64,000 bases of DNA from Nocardioides rubriscoriae (GTDB taxonomy: Bacteria; Actinomycetota; Actinomycetes; Propionibacteriales; Nocardioidaceae): the NCBI RefSeq assembly GCF_008087085.1, contig NZ_VIYJ01000003.1:310001-374000 (forward strand), given 5' to 3'. The notes beneath the pieces were generated by a model that made no database searches, had not been told where the DNA came from, and was given only the letters and a program-made list of their open reading frames with translations. Below, one piece after another: positions 19,987 to 28,862 of this stretch. The position numbers were made by a program, and so were the translations under genes. The stretch's first letter is position 1. Each line of letters opens with the position of its first letter.

Positions 19987-20837
19987 TCGCGTTCTGGACC
20001 CTCGCCCCGCTCATGGTGCTCGCCGCGCTCGGCATCCTCTTCGTGCGCAAGGCCGTCCACGCGGCGCTGCTGCTCGCCGTGGTGATGATCAGCCTGGCGA
20101 TCCTCTACGCCGACCTCGACGCGCCGTTCCTCTTCGCGGTGCAGATCATCGTCTACACCGGCGCGATCCTGATGCTGTTCCTGTTCGTGCTGATGCTCGT
20201 CGGCGTCGACTCGGCCGACTCGGTGGTCGAGACGATCAAGGGCCAGCGCGTGCTCGCCACCGTCGGGGGGCTGCTGCTGGGCCTGATCCTGGTGATCAGC
20301 CTGTCCCAGCTCACGCTCGGCACCGCGACCGGGCTCGACGACGCCAACGAGGGCGGCAACATCCCGGCGCTCGCCAACCTGGTGTTCTCCCGCTTCGTCT
20401 TCGCCTTCGAGGTCACCAGCGCCCTGCTGATCACCGCAGCGGTCGGCGCGATGGTGCTGGCCCACCGCGAGCGCCTGACGCCCAAGCAGACCCAGGCCGA
20501 CCTGGCCGCCAAGCGGGTCCGCGACTTCGCCGACAAGGGTGCCCACCTCGGCCCGCTGCCGGCGCCGGGCGTCTACGCCCGCCACAACGCGGTCGACACT
20601 CCCGCCCTGCTGCCCGACGGCACCGCTGCGGAGTCCTCGGTCTCGCGCGTGCTCGCCGCCCGCGGCACCGTGCGGTCGGCCCCCGCCATGGCCCATGACA
20701 TCGAGGACCTCAAGCGTCAGCTCGGCGTCGACACCGCGGCCCGCCCCGGCGTCACCGGCACCTCCGGTGCCGCGGCGTCGACCACCGAGGACGTCCCCGC
20801 CGAGCACGGCAAGCACGACGAGGGAGCGACCTCGTGA
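19983..20837 (+). CDS. nuoJ: NADH-quinone oxidoreductase subunit J
   Basis: 284 residues: five transmembrane helices in the first ~165 residues, including the helix with [19 protein letters not shown], which holds the pi-bulge seen in complex I structures. Beyond that lies a ~115-residue hydrophilic tail ([19 protein letters not shown] onward) of unknown role. GTG start within the nuoI stop and GTGA overlap with nuoK indicate tight coupling. Confidence 0.94.
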   Translation: MIAFWTLAPLMVLAALGILFVRKAVHAALLLAVVMISLAILYADLDAPFLFAVQIIVYTGAILMLFLFVLMLVGVDSADSVVETIKGQRVLATVGGLLLGLILVISLSQLTLGTATGLDDANEGGNIPALANLVFSRFVFAFEVTSALLITAAVGAMVLAHRERLTPKQTQADLAAKRVRDFADKGAHLGPLPAPGVYARHNAVDTPALLPDGTAAESSVSRVLAARGTVRSAPAMAHDIEDLKRQLGVDTAARPGVTGTSGAAASTTEDVPAEHGKHDEGATS

Positions 20838-21127
20838 CCGAGTACGTCGTGCTGTCGTCGATCCTGTTCACCATCGGTGCCGTGGGGGTGCTCGTGCGCC
20901 GCAACGCCATCGTGGTGTTCATGTGCGTCGAGCTGATGCTCAACGCCTCCAACCTCGCGCTCGTGGCCTTCGCCAAGCAGCACGGCAACCTCGAGGGGCA
21001 GGTGGCGGCGTTCTTCGTGATGGTCGTCGCGGCCGCCGAGGTCGTCGTCGGGCTCGCCATCATCATGACCATCTTCCGGTCCCGTCGCTCGGCCTCGGTC
21101 GACGACGCGAGCCTGCTGAAGTTCTGA
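20834..21127 (+). CDS. nuoK: NADH-quinone oxidoreductase subunit K
   Basis: 97 residues, three transmembrane helices. Conserved glutamates lie in the middle helix ([19 protein letters not shown]) and third helix ([19 protein letters not shown]), both needed for proton translocation in the family. GTG 20834 overlaps nuoJ. Confidence 0.96.
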   Translation: MTEYVVLSSILFTIGAVGVLVRRNAIVVFMCVELMLNASNLALVAFAKQHGNLEGQVAAFFVMVVAAAEVVVGLAIIMTIFRSRRSASVDDASLLKF

Positions 21128-21141
21128 AAGGTCCGACCTAC

Positions 21142-23070
21142 ATGTTCGTCTTGGAGACCGGGACCGAGATCCCAGTCGTCGCGCCCAGCGGTGCCGACGG
21201 CGTGCTCGGCCTCGTGTGGTTGGTGATCGCGCTGCCGCTGCTCGGCGCCGCGGTCCTGCTGCTCGGCGGCCGTCTCACCGACCGGTGGGGACACTGGCTC
21301 GGCACCGCCATGCCCGTCGGGTCCTTCGTGATCAGCCTGCTGATGTTCGTCGACCTGCAGGGGCGCGACGAGGAGGACCGCCAGGTCGTCAAGCACCTCT
21401 ACGACTGGATCCACGTCGGTGGCCTGCGCGTCGACATGGACCTGCTCTACGACCCGCTCGCGGCACTGTTCCTGCTGCTGATCACCGGCGTCGGCTCGCT
21501 GATCCACGTCTACTCCATCGGCTACATGGAGCACGACCCCCGGCGCCGTCGGTTCTTCGGTTACCTCAACCTCTTCGTCGCAGCGATGCTGATGCTGATC
21601 CTGTCCGAGAACTATCTCGGGCTGTTCCTCGGCTGGGAGGGCGTCGGCCTGGCCTCCTACCTGCTGATCGGCTTCTGGCAGCACAAGCACTCCGCCGCGC
21701 AGGCCGCCAAGAAGGCCTTCGTCATCAACCGCGTCGGTGACATGGGCATGGTCACGGCCATCTTCCTGGCCTTCACCCTGTTCGGCTCCACGAGCTTCAC
21801 CGAGATCAGCCAGCGCGCCGGTGGGGCGTCCGAGACCGCGATGACGGTCCTCGGGATCCTGCTGCTGGTCGGAGCCTGCGGCAAGTCCGCCCAGGTCCCG
21901 CTCCAGGCCTGGCTGCTCGACGCCATGGAGGGCCCGACCCCGGTCTCGGCCCTCATCCACGCCGCCACCATGGTGACGGCAGGCGTCTACCTCATCGTCC
22001 GCTCCAACTTCGTCTTCGACCGCGCCCCCGACGCGCAGACCGCGGTCGTCGTGGTCGCGGTCGTCAGCATCCTGTGGGGTGCCGCGATCGGGTGCGCCAA
22101 GGACGACATCAAGAAGGCCCTGGCCGGGTCGACGATGAGCCAGATCGGCTACATGATGCTGGGCGCCGGCCTCGGCCCCGCCGGCTACGCGTTCGCGATC
22201 TTCCACCTGCTGACCCACGGGTTCTTCAAGGCCAACATGTTCCTCGGAGCCGGCTCGGTGATGCACGGCATGGACGACGACGTCGACATGCGCCACTACG
22301 GCCTGCTCCAGAAGGCCATGCCGGTCACGTTCCTCACCTTCGCGATGGGCTACCTCGCGATCATCGGCTTCCCGGGCTTCTCCGGGTTCTGGTCCAAGGA
22401 CAAGATCATCGAGGCGGCCATCGCCGACAACTGGGTGGTGGGCGTGGCCGCGATGCTCGGCGCCGGCGTCACCGGCTTCTACATGACCCGCCTGATGCTG
22501 ATGACCTTCTTCTCCCAGAAGCGTTGGCGCAAGGGCGTCCACCCGCACGAGTCGCCCCAGGTGATGACGATCCCGTTGATCGTGCTCGCCGCGCTCTCGG
22601 TGCTCGGGGGCGGCCTGCTGCTCGGCAACTGGATCATCGACTGGCTGACGCCGGTGGTCGGCGAGGAGCCCGAGCACGACCTGCCGATCCCCGCCCTCGC
22701 CATCACGCTCCTGGTGCTCCTCGTGGTCGCAGCGGGCGTCGCGACCGCCGTCGCGCTCTTCCAGCGCCAGCGGGTCCCCGAGGTCGCCCCCACCGAGGTC
22801 TCGTTCGTCACCCGGGCCGCCCGCGCCGAGCTCTACGGCAACGAGATCAACGAGGGTCTCGTGGTCGGCCCCGGTCGGCGCCTGGTCAGCGGACTCCTGG
22901 TCTTCGACCGTTCGGGTGCCGACGGCCTGTTCATGGGCGGCGGGGCCACCGTGGGAGCCCTCGGCGACGTCCTGCGCAAGGTGCAGACCGGCTACGTCCG
23001 CTCCTACGCCCTGTCCGTACTCATCGGCGTCGTCCTCGTCGCCGCAGCCATGCTGGCGGTGCAACTCTAG
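21142..23070 (+). CDS. nuoL: NADH-quinone oxidoreductase subunit L
   Basis: 642-residue antiporter-like subunit, about 16 helices with the long lateral helix at the C-terminal end. Motifs: IGYMEHDPRRRRFFGYLNLF, GWEGVGLASYLLIGFW (conserved Glu) and LIHAATMVTAGVYLI; the mid-helix lysine lies in the CGKSAQVPLQAWLLDAMEGPTPVSA region. ATG 21142 with a GAAAGG site. The codon after its TAG stop is the nuoM ATG. Confidence 0.96.
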   Translation: MFVLETGTEIPVVAPSGADGVLGLVWLVIALPLLGAAVLLLGGRLTDRWGHWLGTAMPVGSFVISLLMFVDLQGRDEEDRQVVKHLYDWIHVGGLRVDMDLLYDPLAALFLLLITGVGSLIHVYSIGYMEHDPRRRRFFGYLNLFVAAMLMLILSENYLGLFLGWEGVGLASYLLIGFWQHKHSAAQAAKKAFVINRVGDMGMVTAIFLAFTLFGSTSFTEISQRAGGASETAMTVLGILLLVGACGKSAQVPLQAWLLDAMEGPTPVSALIHAATMVTAGVYLIVRSNFVFDRAPDAQTAVVVVAVVSILWGAAIGCAKDDIKKALAGSTMSQIGYMMLGAGLGPAGYAFAIFHLLTHGFFKANMFLGAGSVMHGMDDDVDMRHYGLLQKAMPVTFLTFAMGYLAIIGFPGFSGFWSKDKIIEAAIADNWVVGVAAMLGAGVTGFYMTRLMLMTFFSQKRWRKGVHPHESPQVMTIPLIVLAALSVLGGGLLLGNWIIDWLTPVVGEEPEHDLPIPALAITLLVLLVVAAGVATAVALFQRQRVPEVAPTEVSFVTRAARAELYGNEINEGLVVGPGRRLVSGLLVFDRSGADGLFMGGGATVGALGDVLRKVQTGYVRSYALSVLIGVVLVAAAMLAVQL

Positions 23071-24660
23071 ATGCTGACCACCCTCATCCTCGTGCCGTTC
23101 GTCGGCGCCCTCCTCGTTGCGTTCCTGCCGGCCACGTCGGCGCGCTCGATCGCGCTCGGTGTCTCGGCCGGCACCCTCGGCCTCGGTGTCGCCGCCGCGG
23201 TCATGTTCGACACCGGCGACCGGGCCCTCCAGCTCACCGAGCAGGTCAGCTGGATCGAGTCCTTCGGCGTCCACTACGCCCTGGGCGTCGACGGGCTCGG
23301 CATCCTCATGGTGCTGCTCACCGTCGTGATCACCCCCGTCGTGATGCTCGCCGGGTGGGACGAGGGAGACGACAACCCGCGCTCCTACTACGCCTGGATG
23401 CTCGCGCTCGAGGCCCTCTCGCTGGCCGTCTTCTGCGCCACCGACGTGTTCCTCTTCTACGTCGTCTTCGAGGCCACGCTGATCCCGGCGTACTTCCTGG
23501 TCGGCGGCTTCGGCAAGGAGGGGCGCGGCGCGGCCGCGGTCAAGTTCCTGATGTTCCAGCTCGGCGGCGGTCTGGTGCTGCTCGCGTCGGTGATCGGCCT
23601 CTACGTCGTCTCCGCGCAGGCCGGCAAGCCCTCCTACCTGCTCACCGACCTCGAGCAGCTCGACATCTCGACCGGAGCCGGCCGCTGGCTGTTCCTCGGG
23701 TTCTTCGTGGCGTTCGCGGTCAAGGCGCCCCTGTTCCCGTTGCACACGTGGCTGGCCGACACGACCGAGAAGGCCACACCCGGGGTCTCGGTGATGCTCG
23801 TGTGCGTGCTCGACAAGATCGGCACCTTCGGCATGCTGCGCTTCTGCCTCGGGATCTTCCCCGAGGCCTCGCAGTGGGCCACCCCGGTCGTCGTCACCCT
23901 CGCGGTCGTCTCGATCATCTACGGCGCCCTGGTCGCCATCGGCCAGGACGACGTGCTGCGGCTGATCGGTCTGACCTCGCTGAGCCACTTCGGCTTCATC
24001 ACCCTCGGCATCTTCGTGTTCAGCACGCAGGGCGCCTCGGGCGCGATCCTCTACATGGTCAACCACGGCATCGGCACGGCTGCGCTCTTCCTGGTGGCCG
24101 GCTACCTCATCCGCCGTCGCGGAACGACCCTCATCAGCGAGATGGGCGGGCTGGAGAAGAAGGTGCCGGTGCTCGCCGGGCTCATGCTCGTCGCCGGCCT
24201 GGCGACGCTCGGCCTGCCCGGGCTGAGCCCGTTCGTGTCCGAGTTCCTGGTGCTGCTCGCCGCGTTCGACTACGGCTGGTGGGTCGGCGCGTTCGCCGTC
24301 ACCGGCATCGTCCTGGCGGCGGTCTACATCCTGTGGATGTACCAGCGGATCTTCACCGGTCCCGCCCACGGCACCCTCGACGCCCACGTGTTCGACGACG
24401 GGCACGACGGGCACGACGGACAGGGCGCCGGCGACACCGCCACCCAGGTCGCCGCGCGCACCGAGGTCATCCCCGACGCCACCCACCGCGAGGTCCTCGC
24501 CGTGGCCCCGCTGATGGTTGCGCTGGTGTTCTTCGGGTTCTTCCCGCAGCCCCTGCTCGACCTGGCCAACCCCTACGCGGAGCGCCTGCTGCAGGTCCAG
24601 GTGGGCGTGCAGGACGACCCGCCCACGGTGCCCGCACCCCAGACCGAGAGCGGCGAGTGA
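23071..24660 (+). CDS. nuoM: NADH-quinone oxidoreductase subunit M
   Basis: 529-residue antiporter-like proton-pumping subunit. Conserved FFYVVFEATLIPAYFLVGGFG-type helix with the key glutamate, FAVKAPLFPLHTWLADTTEKATP with the key lysine, and SLSHFGFITLGIF. A His/Asp/Gly-rich stretch near the C-terminal loop (DDGHDGHDGQG) is peculiar to this sequence and would lie outside the membrane. Starts directly after the nuoL stop. Confidence 0.96.
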   Translation: MLTTLILVPFVGALLVAFLPATSARSIALGVSAGTLGLGVAAAVMFDTGDRALQLTEQVSWIESFGVHYALGVDGLGILMVLLTVVITPVVMLAGWDEGDDNPRSYYAWMLALEALSLAVFCATDVFLFYVVFEATLIPAYFLVGGFGKEGRGAAAVKFLMFQLGGGLVLLASVIGLYVVSAQAGKPSYLLTDLEQLDISTGAGRWLFLGFFVAFAVKAPLFPLHTWLADTTEKATPGVSVMLVCVLDKIGTFGMLRFCLGIFPEASQWATPVVVTLAVVSIIYGALVAIGQDDVLRLIGLTSLSHFGFITLGIFVFSTQGASGAILYMVNHGIGTAALFLVAGYLIRRRGTTLISEMGGLEKKVPVLAGLMLVAGLATLGLPGLSPFVSEFLVLLAAFDYGWWVGAFAVTGIVLAAVYILWMYQRIFTGPAHGTLDAHVFDDGHDGHDGQGAGDTATQVAARTEVIPDATHREVLAVAPLMVALVFFGFFPQPLLDLANPYAERLLQVQVGVQDDPPTVPAPQTESGE

Positions 24661-24670
24661 GCTGACGACC

Positions 24671-26266
24671 ATGGACTTCATCAAGCCCACCATCGAGTAC
24701 GCCGAGCTCTCCCCGCTCTTCATCATCTTCGGTGCCGCGATCCTCGGCGTGGTCGTCGAGGCGTTCGTCGCGCGGCCGCGACGTCACGTCGTCCAGGTCT
24801 CGCTCGCGGCGGCCGGCGTGGTCGGCGCGTTCGTCGCCACCGTGCTCGTCGGTCTCAACCTCGACGAGGTCGGTGACGGCGCGGGCCGTGGCCTCGTCGG
24901 CGCCGAGGGGTCCGTGGTCGTCGACGGGCCGGCCGTCTACCTCTGGGGCCTCATCCTCGTCTTCGCCCTCGCCGGCGTGGCGCTCTTCGCCGAGCGCAAG
25001 CTCGACGCCGGTCTCCCCGTCTTCGCAGGCCAGGCCGCCGCGATGCCGGGCAGCGAGGGCGAGCGCGAGGCCGCCAACGCGGGCCTGGCCCACACCGAGG
25101 TCTACCCGCTGGTCCTGTTCGCCGTCGGCGGGATGATGCTCTTCCCCGCGTCGGGCGACCTGCTCACGATGTTCGTGGCCCTCGAGGTGCTCTCGCTGCC
25201 GCTCTACCTGCTGTGCGGGCTGGCCCGGCGCCGGCGCCTGCTCAGCCAGGAGGCCGCGCTGAAGTACTTCCTGCTCGGCGCGTTCTCCTCCGGCTTCTTC
25301 CTCTACGGCGTCGCGCTGGTCTACGGCTACGCGGGCTCCATGGGCTTCGAGGCCATCCACACCGCTGTGCTCAACGGCTCCGACAACCGCTCCCTGCTCC
25401 TTCTCGGCATCGGGATGCTGTCGGTCGGCCTGCTGTTCAAGGTCGGCGCCGCCCCGTTCCAGGCCTGGACCCCCGACGTCTACCAGGGCGCGCCCACCGC
25501 CGTGACGGCGTTCATGTCCGCCGCCACCAAGATCGCCGCCTTCGGTGCCATCCTGCGTCTCTACTACGTGGCGTTCGGTGCCGACCGGTGGGACTGGCAG
25601 CCGATGATGTGGGCCGTCGCCATCCTCACGATGCTCGTCGGTGCGGTGGTCGCCTGCGTCCAGGGCGACGTCAAGCGGATGCTGGCCTACTCCTCGGTCG
25701 CCCACACCGGCTTCCTGCTCACCGGGGTCCTCGGCGTCCAGGCGGCCTCCGAGCTGGCCGACGGCCAGGTGACCTCGTTGCAGGCGGTGCTCTTCTACCT
25801 CACGACCTACGGCTTCGCGATCGTCGGTGCGTTCGCCATCGTGACGATGGTGCGCGACGCCAACGGCGAGGCGCCGTCGTTCGCCCGATGGACGGGCCTG
25901 GGCCGGCGCTCGCCGGTCGTGGCCGGCGTGTTCGCCTACTTCCTGCTCTCGATGGCCGGCATCCCGCTGACCTCCGGCTTCATCGGCAAGTGGGCCGTCT
26001 TCACCGTCGCCATGTCGGCAGGTGCCTGGCCGGTCGTGCTGGTCGCGATCGCGTCGAGCATCATCGCGATCTACTTCTACATCCGCTACATCCGCCTGAT
26101 GTTCTTCACCGAGCCCGAGCCCGACCAGGTGCTCGCCACCGTCGCCACGCCGTCCCCGCTGACCAGCGTGACCGTCGCGTTCTGCGCGGTCGCGACCCTG
26201 GTGCTGGGCGTTGTTCCCGGCCCGGTGCTCGACCTCGCGGCGCAGGTGGGAGACTTCATCAGGTGA
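24671..26266 (+). CDS. nuoN: NADH-quinone oxidoreductase subunit N
   Basis: 531-residue antiporter-like subunit, about 14 helices. Conserved FVALEVLSLPLYLLCGLARR (Glu), GLLFKVGAAPFQAWTPDVYQGAPTAVTAFMSAATK (Lys and helix break) and MLAYSSVAHTGFLL. Completes the A-N set in the usual order. The last codons overlap the GTG of the polyprenyl synthase gene (GTGA). Confidence 0.96.
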   Translation: MDFIKPTIEYAELSPLFIIFGAAILGVVVEAFVARPRRHVVQVSLAAAGVVGAFVATVLVGLNLDEVGDGAGRGLVGAEGSVVVDGPAVYLWGLILVFALAGVALFAERKLDAGLPVFAGQAAAMPGSEGEREAANAGLAHTEVYPLVLFAVGGMMLFPASGDLLTMFVALEVLSLPLYLLCGLARRRRLLSQEAALKYFLLGAFSSGFFLYGVALVYGYAGSMGFEAIHTAVLNGSDNRSLLLLGIGMLSVGLLFKVGAAPFQAWTPDVYQGAPTAVTAFMSAATKIAAFGAILRLYYVAFGADRWDWQPMMWAVAILTMLVGAVVACVQGDVKRMLAYSSVAHTGFLLTGVLGVQAASELADGQVTSLQAVLFYLTTYGFAIVGAFAIVTMVRDANGEAPSFARWTGLGRRSPVVAGVFAYFLLSMAGIPLTSGFIGKWAVFTVAMSAGAWPVVLVAIASSIIAIYFYIRYIRLMFFTEPEPDQVLATVATPSPLTSVTVAFCAVATLVLGVVPGPVLDLAAQVGDFIR

Positions 26267-27252
26267 CCAGCGACCTGGCTCTGCCGATCGACGACGAGGA
26301 GCTCGCCGAACGGTTGAGCCGGCGGATGGCCGAGGTCGAGAGAGCGCTCTTCGACCACGCCGTCAGCCCGTCCCCGTACGTCACCGAGGCGGCGCGACAC
26401 CTGCTCTCGGCGGGGGGCAAGCGCTTCCGCCCGCTGCTCGTGCTGCTGGCCGCCGAGGCCGGGGCCGACCCCGGCTGCGAGGGTGTCCTCACCGCTGCCT
26501 GCGTCGTCGAGATCACCCACGTGGGCTCGCTCTACCACGACGACGTGATGGACGAGGCCGCGCTGCGTCGCGGTGCCGACTCGGCCAACTCCCGGTGGGA
26601 CAACCACGTCGCGATCCTCACCGGCGACTGGCTGTTCGCGAAGTCCTCCGAGCTCACCGCCCGGCTCGGCGCCGACGCGGTCAGCATCCAGGCCGCCACG
26701 TTCACCCGCCTGGTGGAGGGCCAGATCCTCGAGGGTGTCGAGCCGACCGGCGACCCGCTCCAGCACTACCTCGACGTCGTCGCCGGCAAGACCGGCTCCC
26801 TGATCGCCACCTCCGCGCGCTACGGCGCCCGCTTCAGCGGCACCAGCCCCGAGGTCGAGGAGGCCCTGACGGCATACGGCGAGATCGTCGGGTCGGCCTT
26901 CCAGCTGTCCGACGACATCCTCGACATCGTCTCCGACTCCGAGGAGTCCGGGAAGACCCCCGGCACCGACCTGCGCGAGGGCGTGCCCACGCTCCCGGTG
27001 CTGATGGCGCTGGCCTCCACCGACCCGGCCGACGCCCGTCTGCTCGAGCTCCTGCGTGCCGACCTCAGCGACGACGCGCTGCACGCCGAGGCGCTCGGCC
27101 TGCTGCGCGAGCACCCCGCCCTCGACCAGGCCCGCGCCTATGTCGTGGCCCGGGCCCAGGAGGCCAAGGCCCTTCTCGACGTGCTGCCGCAGGGTCCGGT
27201 CCGCACGGCCCTTGAGGACTTCGCCGACGTCGTGGCGGTCCGCAGCAGCTGA
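26263..27252 (+). CDS. Polyprenyl diphosphate synthase (menaquinone side chain)
   Basis: 329 residues of the trans-isoprenyl diphosphate synthase family with both aspartate-rich motifs, DDVMD (93-97) and DDILD (217-221), plus GGKRFRPLL and GKTGSLI. It chains isopentenyl diphosphate onto an allylic primer. Heptaprenyl- or longer-chain product for menaquinone is likely because it is translationally coupled to nuoN; the residues before the first motif suggest a long-chain enzyme but chain length cannot be read reliably. Convergent with rarD, stops 3 nt apart. Confidence 0.9.
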   Translation: MTSDLALPIDDEELAERLSRRMAEVERALFDHAVSPSPYVTEAARHLLSAGGKRFRPLLVLLAAEAGADPGCEGVLTAACVVEITHVGSLYHDDVMDEAALRRGADSANSRWDNHVAILTGDWLFAKSSELTARLGADAVSIQAATFTRLVEGQILEGVEPTGDPLQHYLDVVAGKTGSLIATSARYGARFSGTSPEVEEALTAYGEIVGSAFQLSDDILDIVSDSEESGKTPGTDLREGVPTLPVLMALASTDPADARLLELLRADLSDDALHAEALGLLREHPALDQARAYVVARAQEAKALLDVLPQGPVRTALEDFADVVAVRSS

Positions 27253-27255
27253 CGT

Positions 27256-28167
27256 TCAGCCGGCGGAGCTCGCCGTCGCGGCCAGCACCAGCTGGCGGCG
27301 CCGGTGGTGGAGGGCCTCGTAGGTGAAGACGGCCAGGGCGCCCCAGACCAGGACGAAGCCGAGCCACCGGCCGGCGGTCATGGTCTCGGAGAACACCAGC
27401 AGCCCGAGCGCGAACTGCATCGTCGGCGCGATGTACTGCAGCAGCCCGAGCGAGACCATCGAGACCCGGGTGGCGGCGGCGCCGAAGCAGATCAGCGGGA
27501 TCGCGGTGACGATCCCGGTGGTGGTCAGCAGCAGCGCGTGACCGACGCCCTCGCTGGTGAAGTGACCGTCACCGTGCCGGCCGAGCACCACGAGGTAGCC
27601 GAGCGCGACCGGCGCGATCGCCGCGGTCTCGAACGTCAGGCTCTCGACCGCCCCGACGCCTGCGGTCTTCTTCGCCAGCCCGTAGGTGCCGAAGGAGAAG
27701 GCGAGGACCAGGGCGATCCAGGGCGGCCGGCCGTAGTCCCACGCCAGCACGCAGACGGCGGCGACACCGACGCCGAGCGCGGCCCACTGCAGCGGGCGCA
27801 GGCGCTCGCGAAGCACGAGCACGCCCATCAGGACGGTGACGAGCGGGTTGATGAAGTAGCCCAGTGAGGTCTCGACGACCCGCCCGCTGTTGACGCCGTA
27901 GATGTAGGTCGTCCAGTTGGCGGTGATGGTGACCGCGGCCAGCACCAGCAGCAGGGTGACCCGGCGGTCGGCCAGGATCGCGCGGAGGTGTGCCCGCCGG
28001 CGCAGCACGACGACCAGGACGGCCATCGTGAGCAGCGACCACACGACGCGGTGGGCGAGGATCTCGAGGGCGCCGCTGGGCTCGAGCAGCGGCCAGTACA
28101 GCGGGAACGTGCCCCAGAGCGTGTAGGCCGCGACCCCCAGCACGAGCCCGCGTCGGTCCTCGGTCAC
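27256..28167 (-). CDS. rarD: RarD-type EamA family transporter
   Basis: 303 residues, ten transmembrane helices in two EamA repeats. The start RGLVLGVAAYTLWGTFPLYWPLL, AHRVVWSLL, ANWTTYIYGVNSGRVVETSLGYFINPLVTVLMGVLVLRERL and LQYIAPTMQFALG match RarD, a drug/metabolite-transporter superfamily protein linked in E. coli to chloramphenicol sensitivity. The true substrate is unknown. GTG 28167 is placed by a TAGAGT hexamer 6 nt upstream. Confidence 0.88.
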   Translation of the reverse strand: MTEDRRGLVLGVAAYTLWGTFPLYWPLLEPSGALEILAHRVVWSLLTMAVLVVVLRRRAHLRAILADRRVTLLLVLAAVTITANWTTYIYGVNSGRVVETSLGYFINPLVTVLMGVLVLRERLRPLQWAALGVGVAAVCVLAWDYGRPPWIALVLAFSFGTYGLAKKTAGVGAVESLTFETAAIAPVALGYLVVLGRHGDGHFTSEGVGHALLLTTTGIVTAIPLICFGAAATRVSMVSLGLLQYIAPTMQFALGLLVFSETMTAGRWLGFVLVWGALAVFTYEALHHRRRQLVLAATASSAG

Positions 28168-28173
28168 GTCGAG

Positions 28174-28179
28174 ACTCTA
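28174..28179 (-). promoter_or_regulatory. -10 hexamer for rarD, leaderless layout
   Basis: TAGAGT on the minus strand, then CTCGAC and GTG 28167; almost the same spacer as at menG (CTTGAC then GTG). Confidence 0.6.
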
Positions 28180-28281
28180 GAGTCACCCCCATCAGCGGCA
28201 CCCGGCGCACCCCTCGGGGTTTGCGGGGACGCCGTACGGGCAGGAGCCCGAGGTCACACCCCACCAGTCTGAGGAGTCCCC

Positions 28282-28776
28282 ATGCGTTCGCTCCGCATCC
28301 TCGTCGCCGTCCTCGCCCTCGCGTTGACCGTGTCGATGGCGCTCGTCCCCTCGCAGGCGTCGGCCCGCGTCGACAGCCGTCCGGCCCCCGGCGTCCAGCA
28401 GGCCGGCGTCGAGAAGGCCGGCGTCGAGAAGGCCGGCGCCAGCGAGCGCGCCGCCGACATCACCGTCACCGCCCGCGTCGTCAAGCGTCGGATCAAGGCC
28501 AACCGGCCCAAGCAGCTGGTCCTCGTGGGCACGGTCACCCCCGCGCAGGGCCCGGTCTACATCCAGAAGGCCACCAAGTGCGACAAGGCCACGCGGACCT
28601 GCAACTTCAAGTTCTACCGCAAGGTGTTCCTCAAGAAGGGCTCCTACCAGGCCGTGATCGACGCGCCGCCCACGCTGCGCAGCTGGCTGTGGCGCGCCAA
28701 GGTCAAGACCAGCTTCAGCACGATCTGGCAGACCTGCACCCGGCGCCCCGAGCAGAGCTGCAAGATCCCGTACTGA
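28282..28776 (+). CDS. Small secreted basic protein of unknown function
   Basis: 164 residues. Signal peptide at 1-28 (MRSLRILVAVLALALTVSMALVPSQASA, cleavage after an AxA-like site). Next is a short linker with the repeated pentapeptide AGVEK, then a ~110-residue beta-type domain rich in Lys/Arg with four cysteines in its second half (KCDK, TCNF, TCTR, SCK), likely two disulfides. I do not recognise the family. TGAGGAG lies 6 nt before ATG 28282, so this transcript has a normal leader. A strong terminator follows. Confidence 0.75.
   Translation: MRSLRILVAVLALALTVSMALVPSQASARVDSRPAPGVQQAGVEKAGVEKAGASERAADITVTARVVKRRIKANRPKQLVLVGTVTPAQGPVYIQKATKCDKATRTCNFKFYRKVFLKKGSYQAVIDAPPTLRSWLWRAKVKTSFSTIWQTCTRRPEQSCKIPY
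28401..28438 (+). repeat. Tandem 15-bp repeat inside the secreted protein gene
   Basis: Unit GGCCGGCGTCGAGAA occurs twice exactly (28401-28415, 28416-28430) and half a time more, encoding AGVEKAGVEKAG. The copy number is liable to vary between strains. Confidence 0.7.
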
Positions 28777-28800
28777 TCCTGAACGCCCCCCGAGCAACGC

Positions 28801-28831
28801 GAAGGGCCCCCGCCGTCGGCGGGGGCCCTTC
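28801..28831. terminator. Strong bidirectional terminator
   Basis: GAAGGGCCCCCGCC and its exact reverse complement form a 14-bp stem around the 3-nt loop GTC. It lies between the convergent secreted-protein and korB genes. Confidence 0.85.
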
Positions 28832-28862
28832 GCTGTCGACGGACGCTCTGACTCGTTCCTCG

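Noticed and set aside
20752..24726. Very long minus-strand open frame opposite nuoK-nuoN
   Set aside because: It is antisense to well-conserved genes, its translation is Asp/His/Gly/Arg/Glu low complexity typical of GC-skewed shadow frames, and no family is recognisable.
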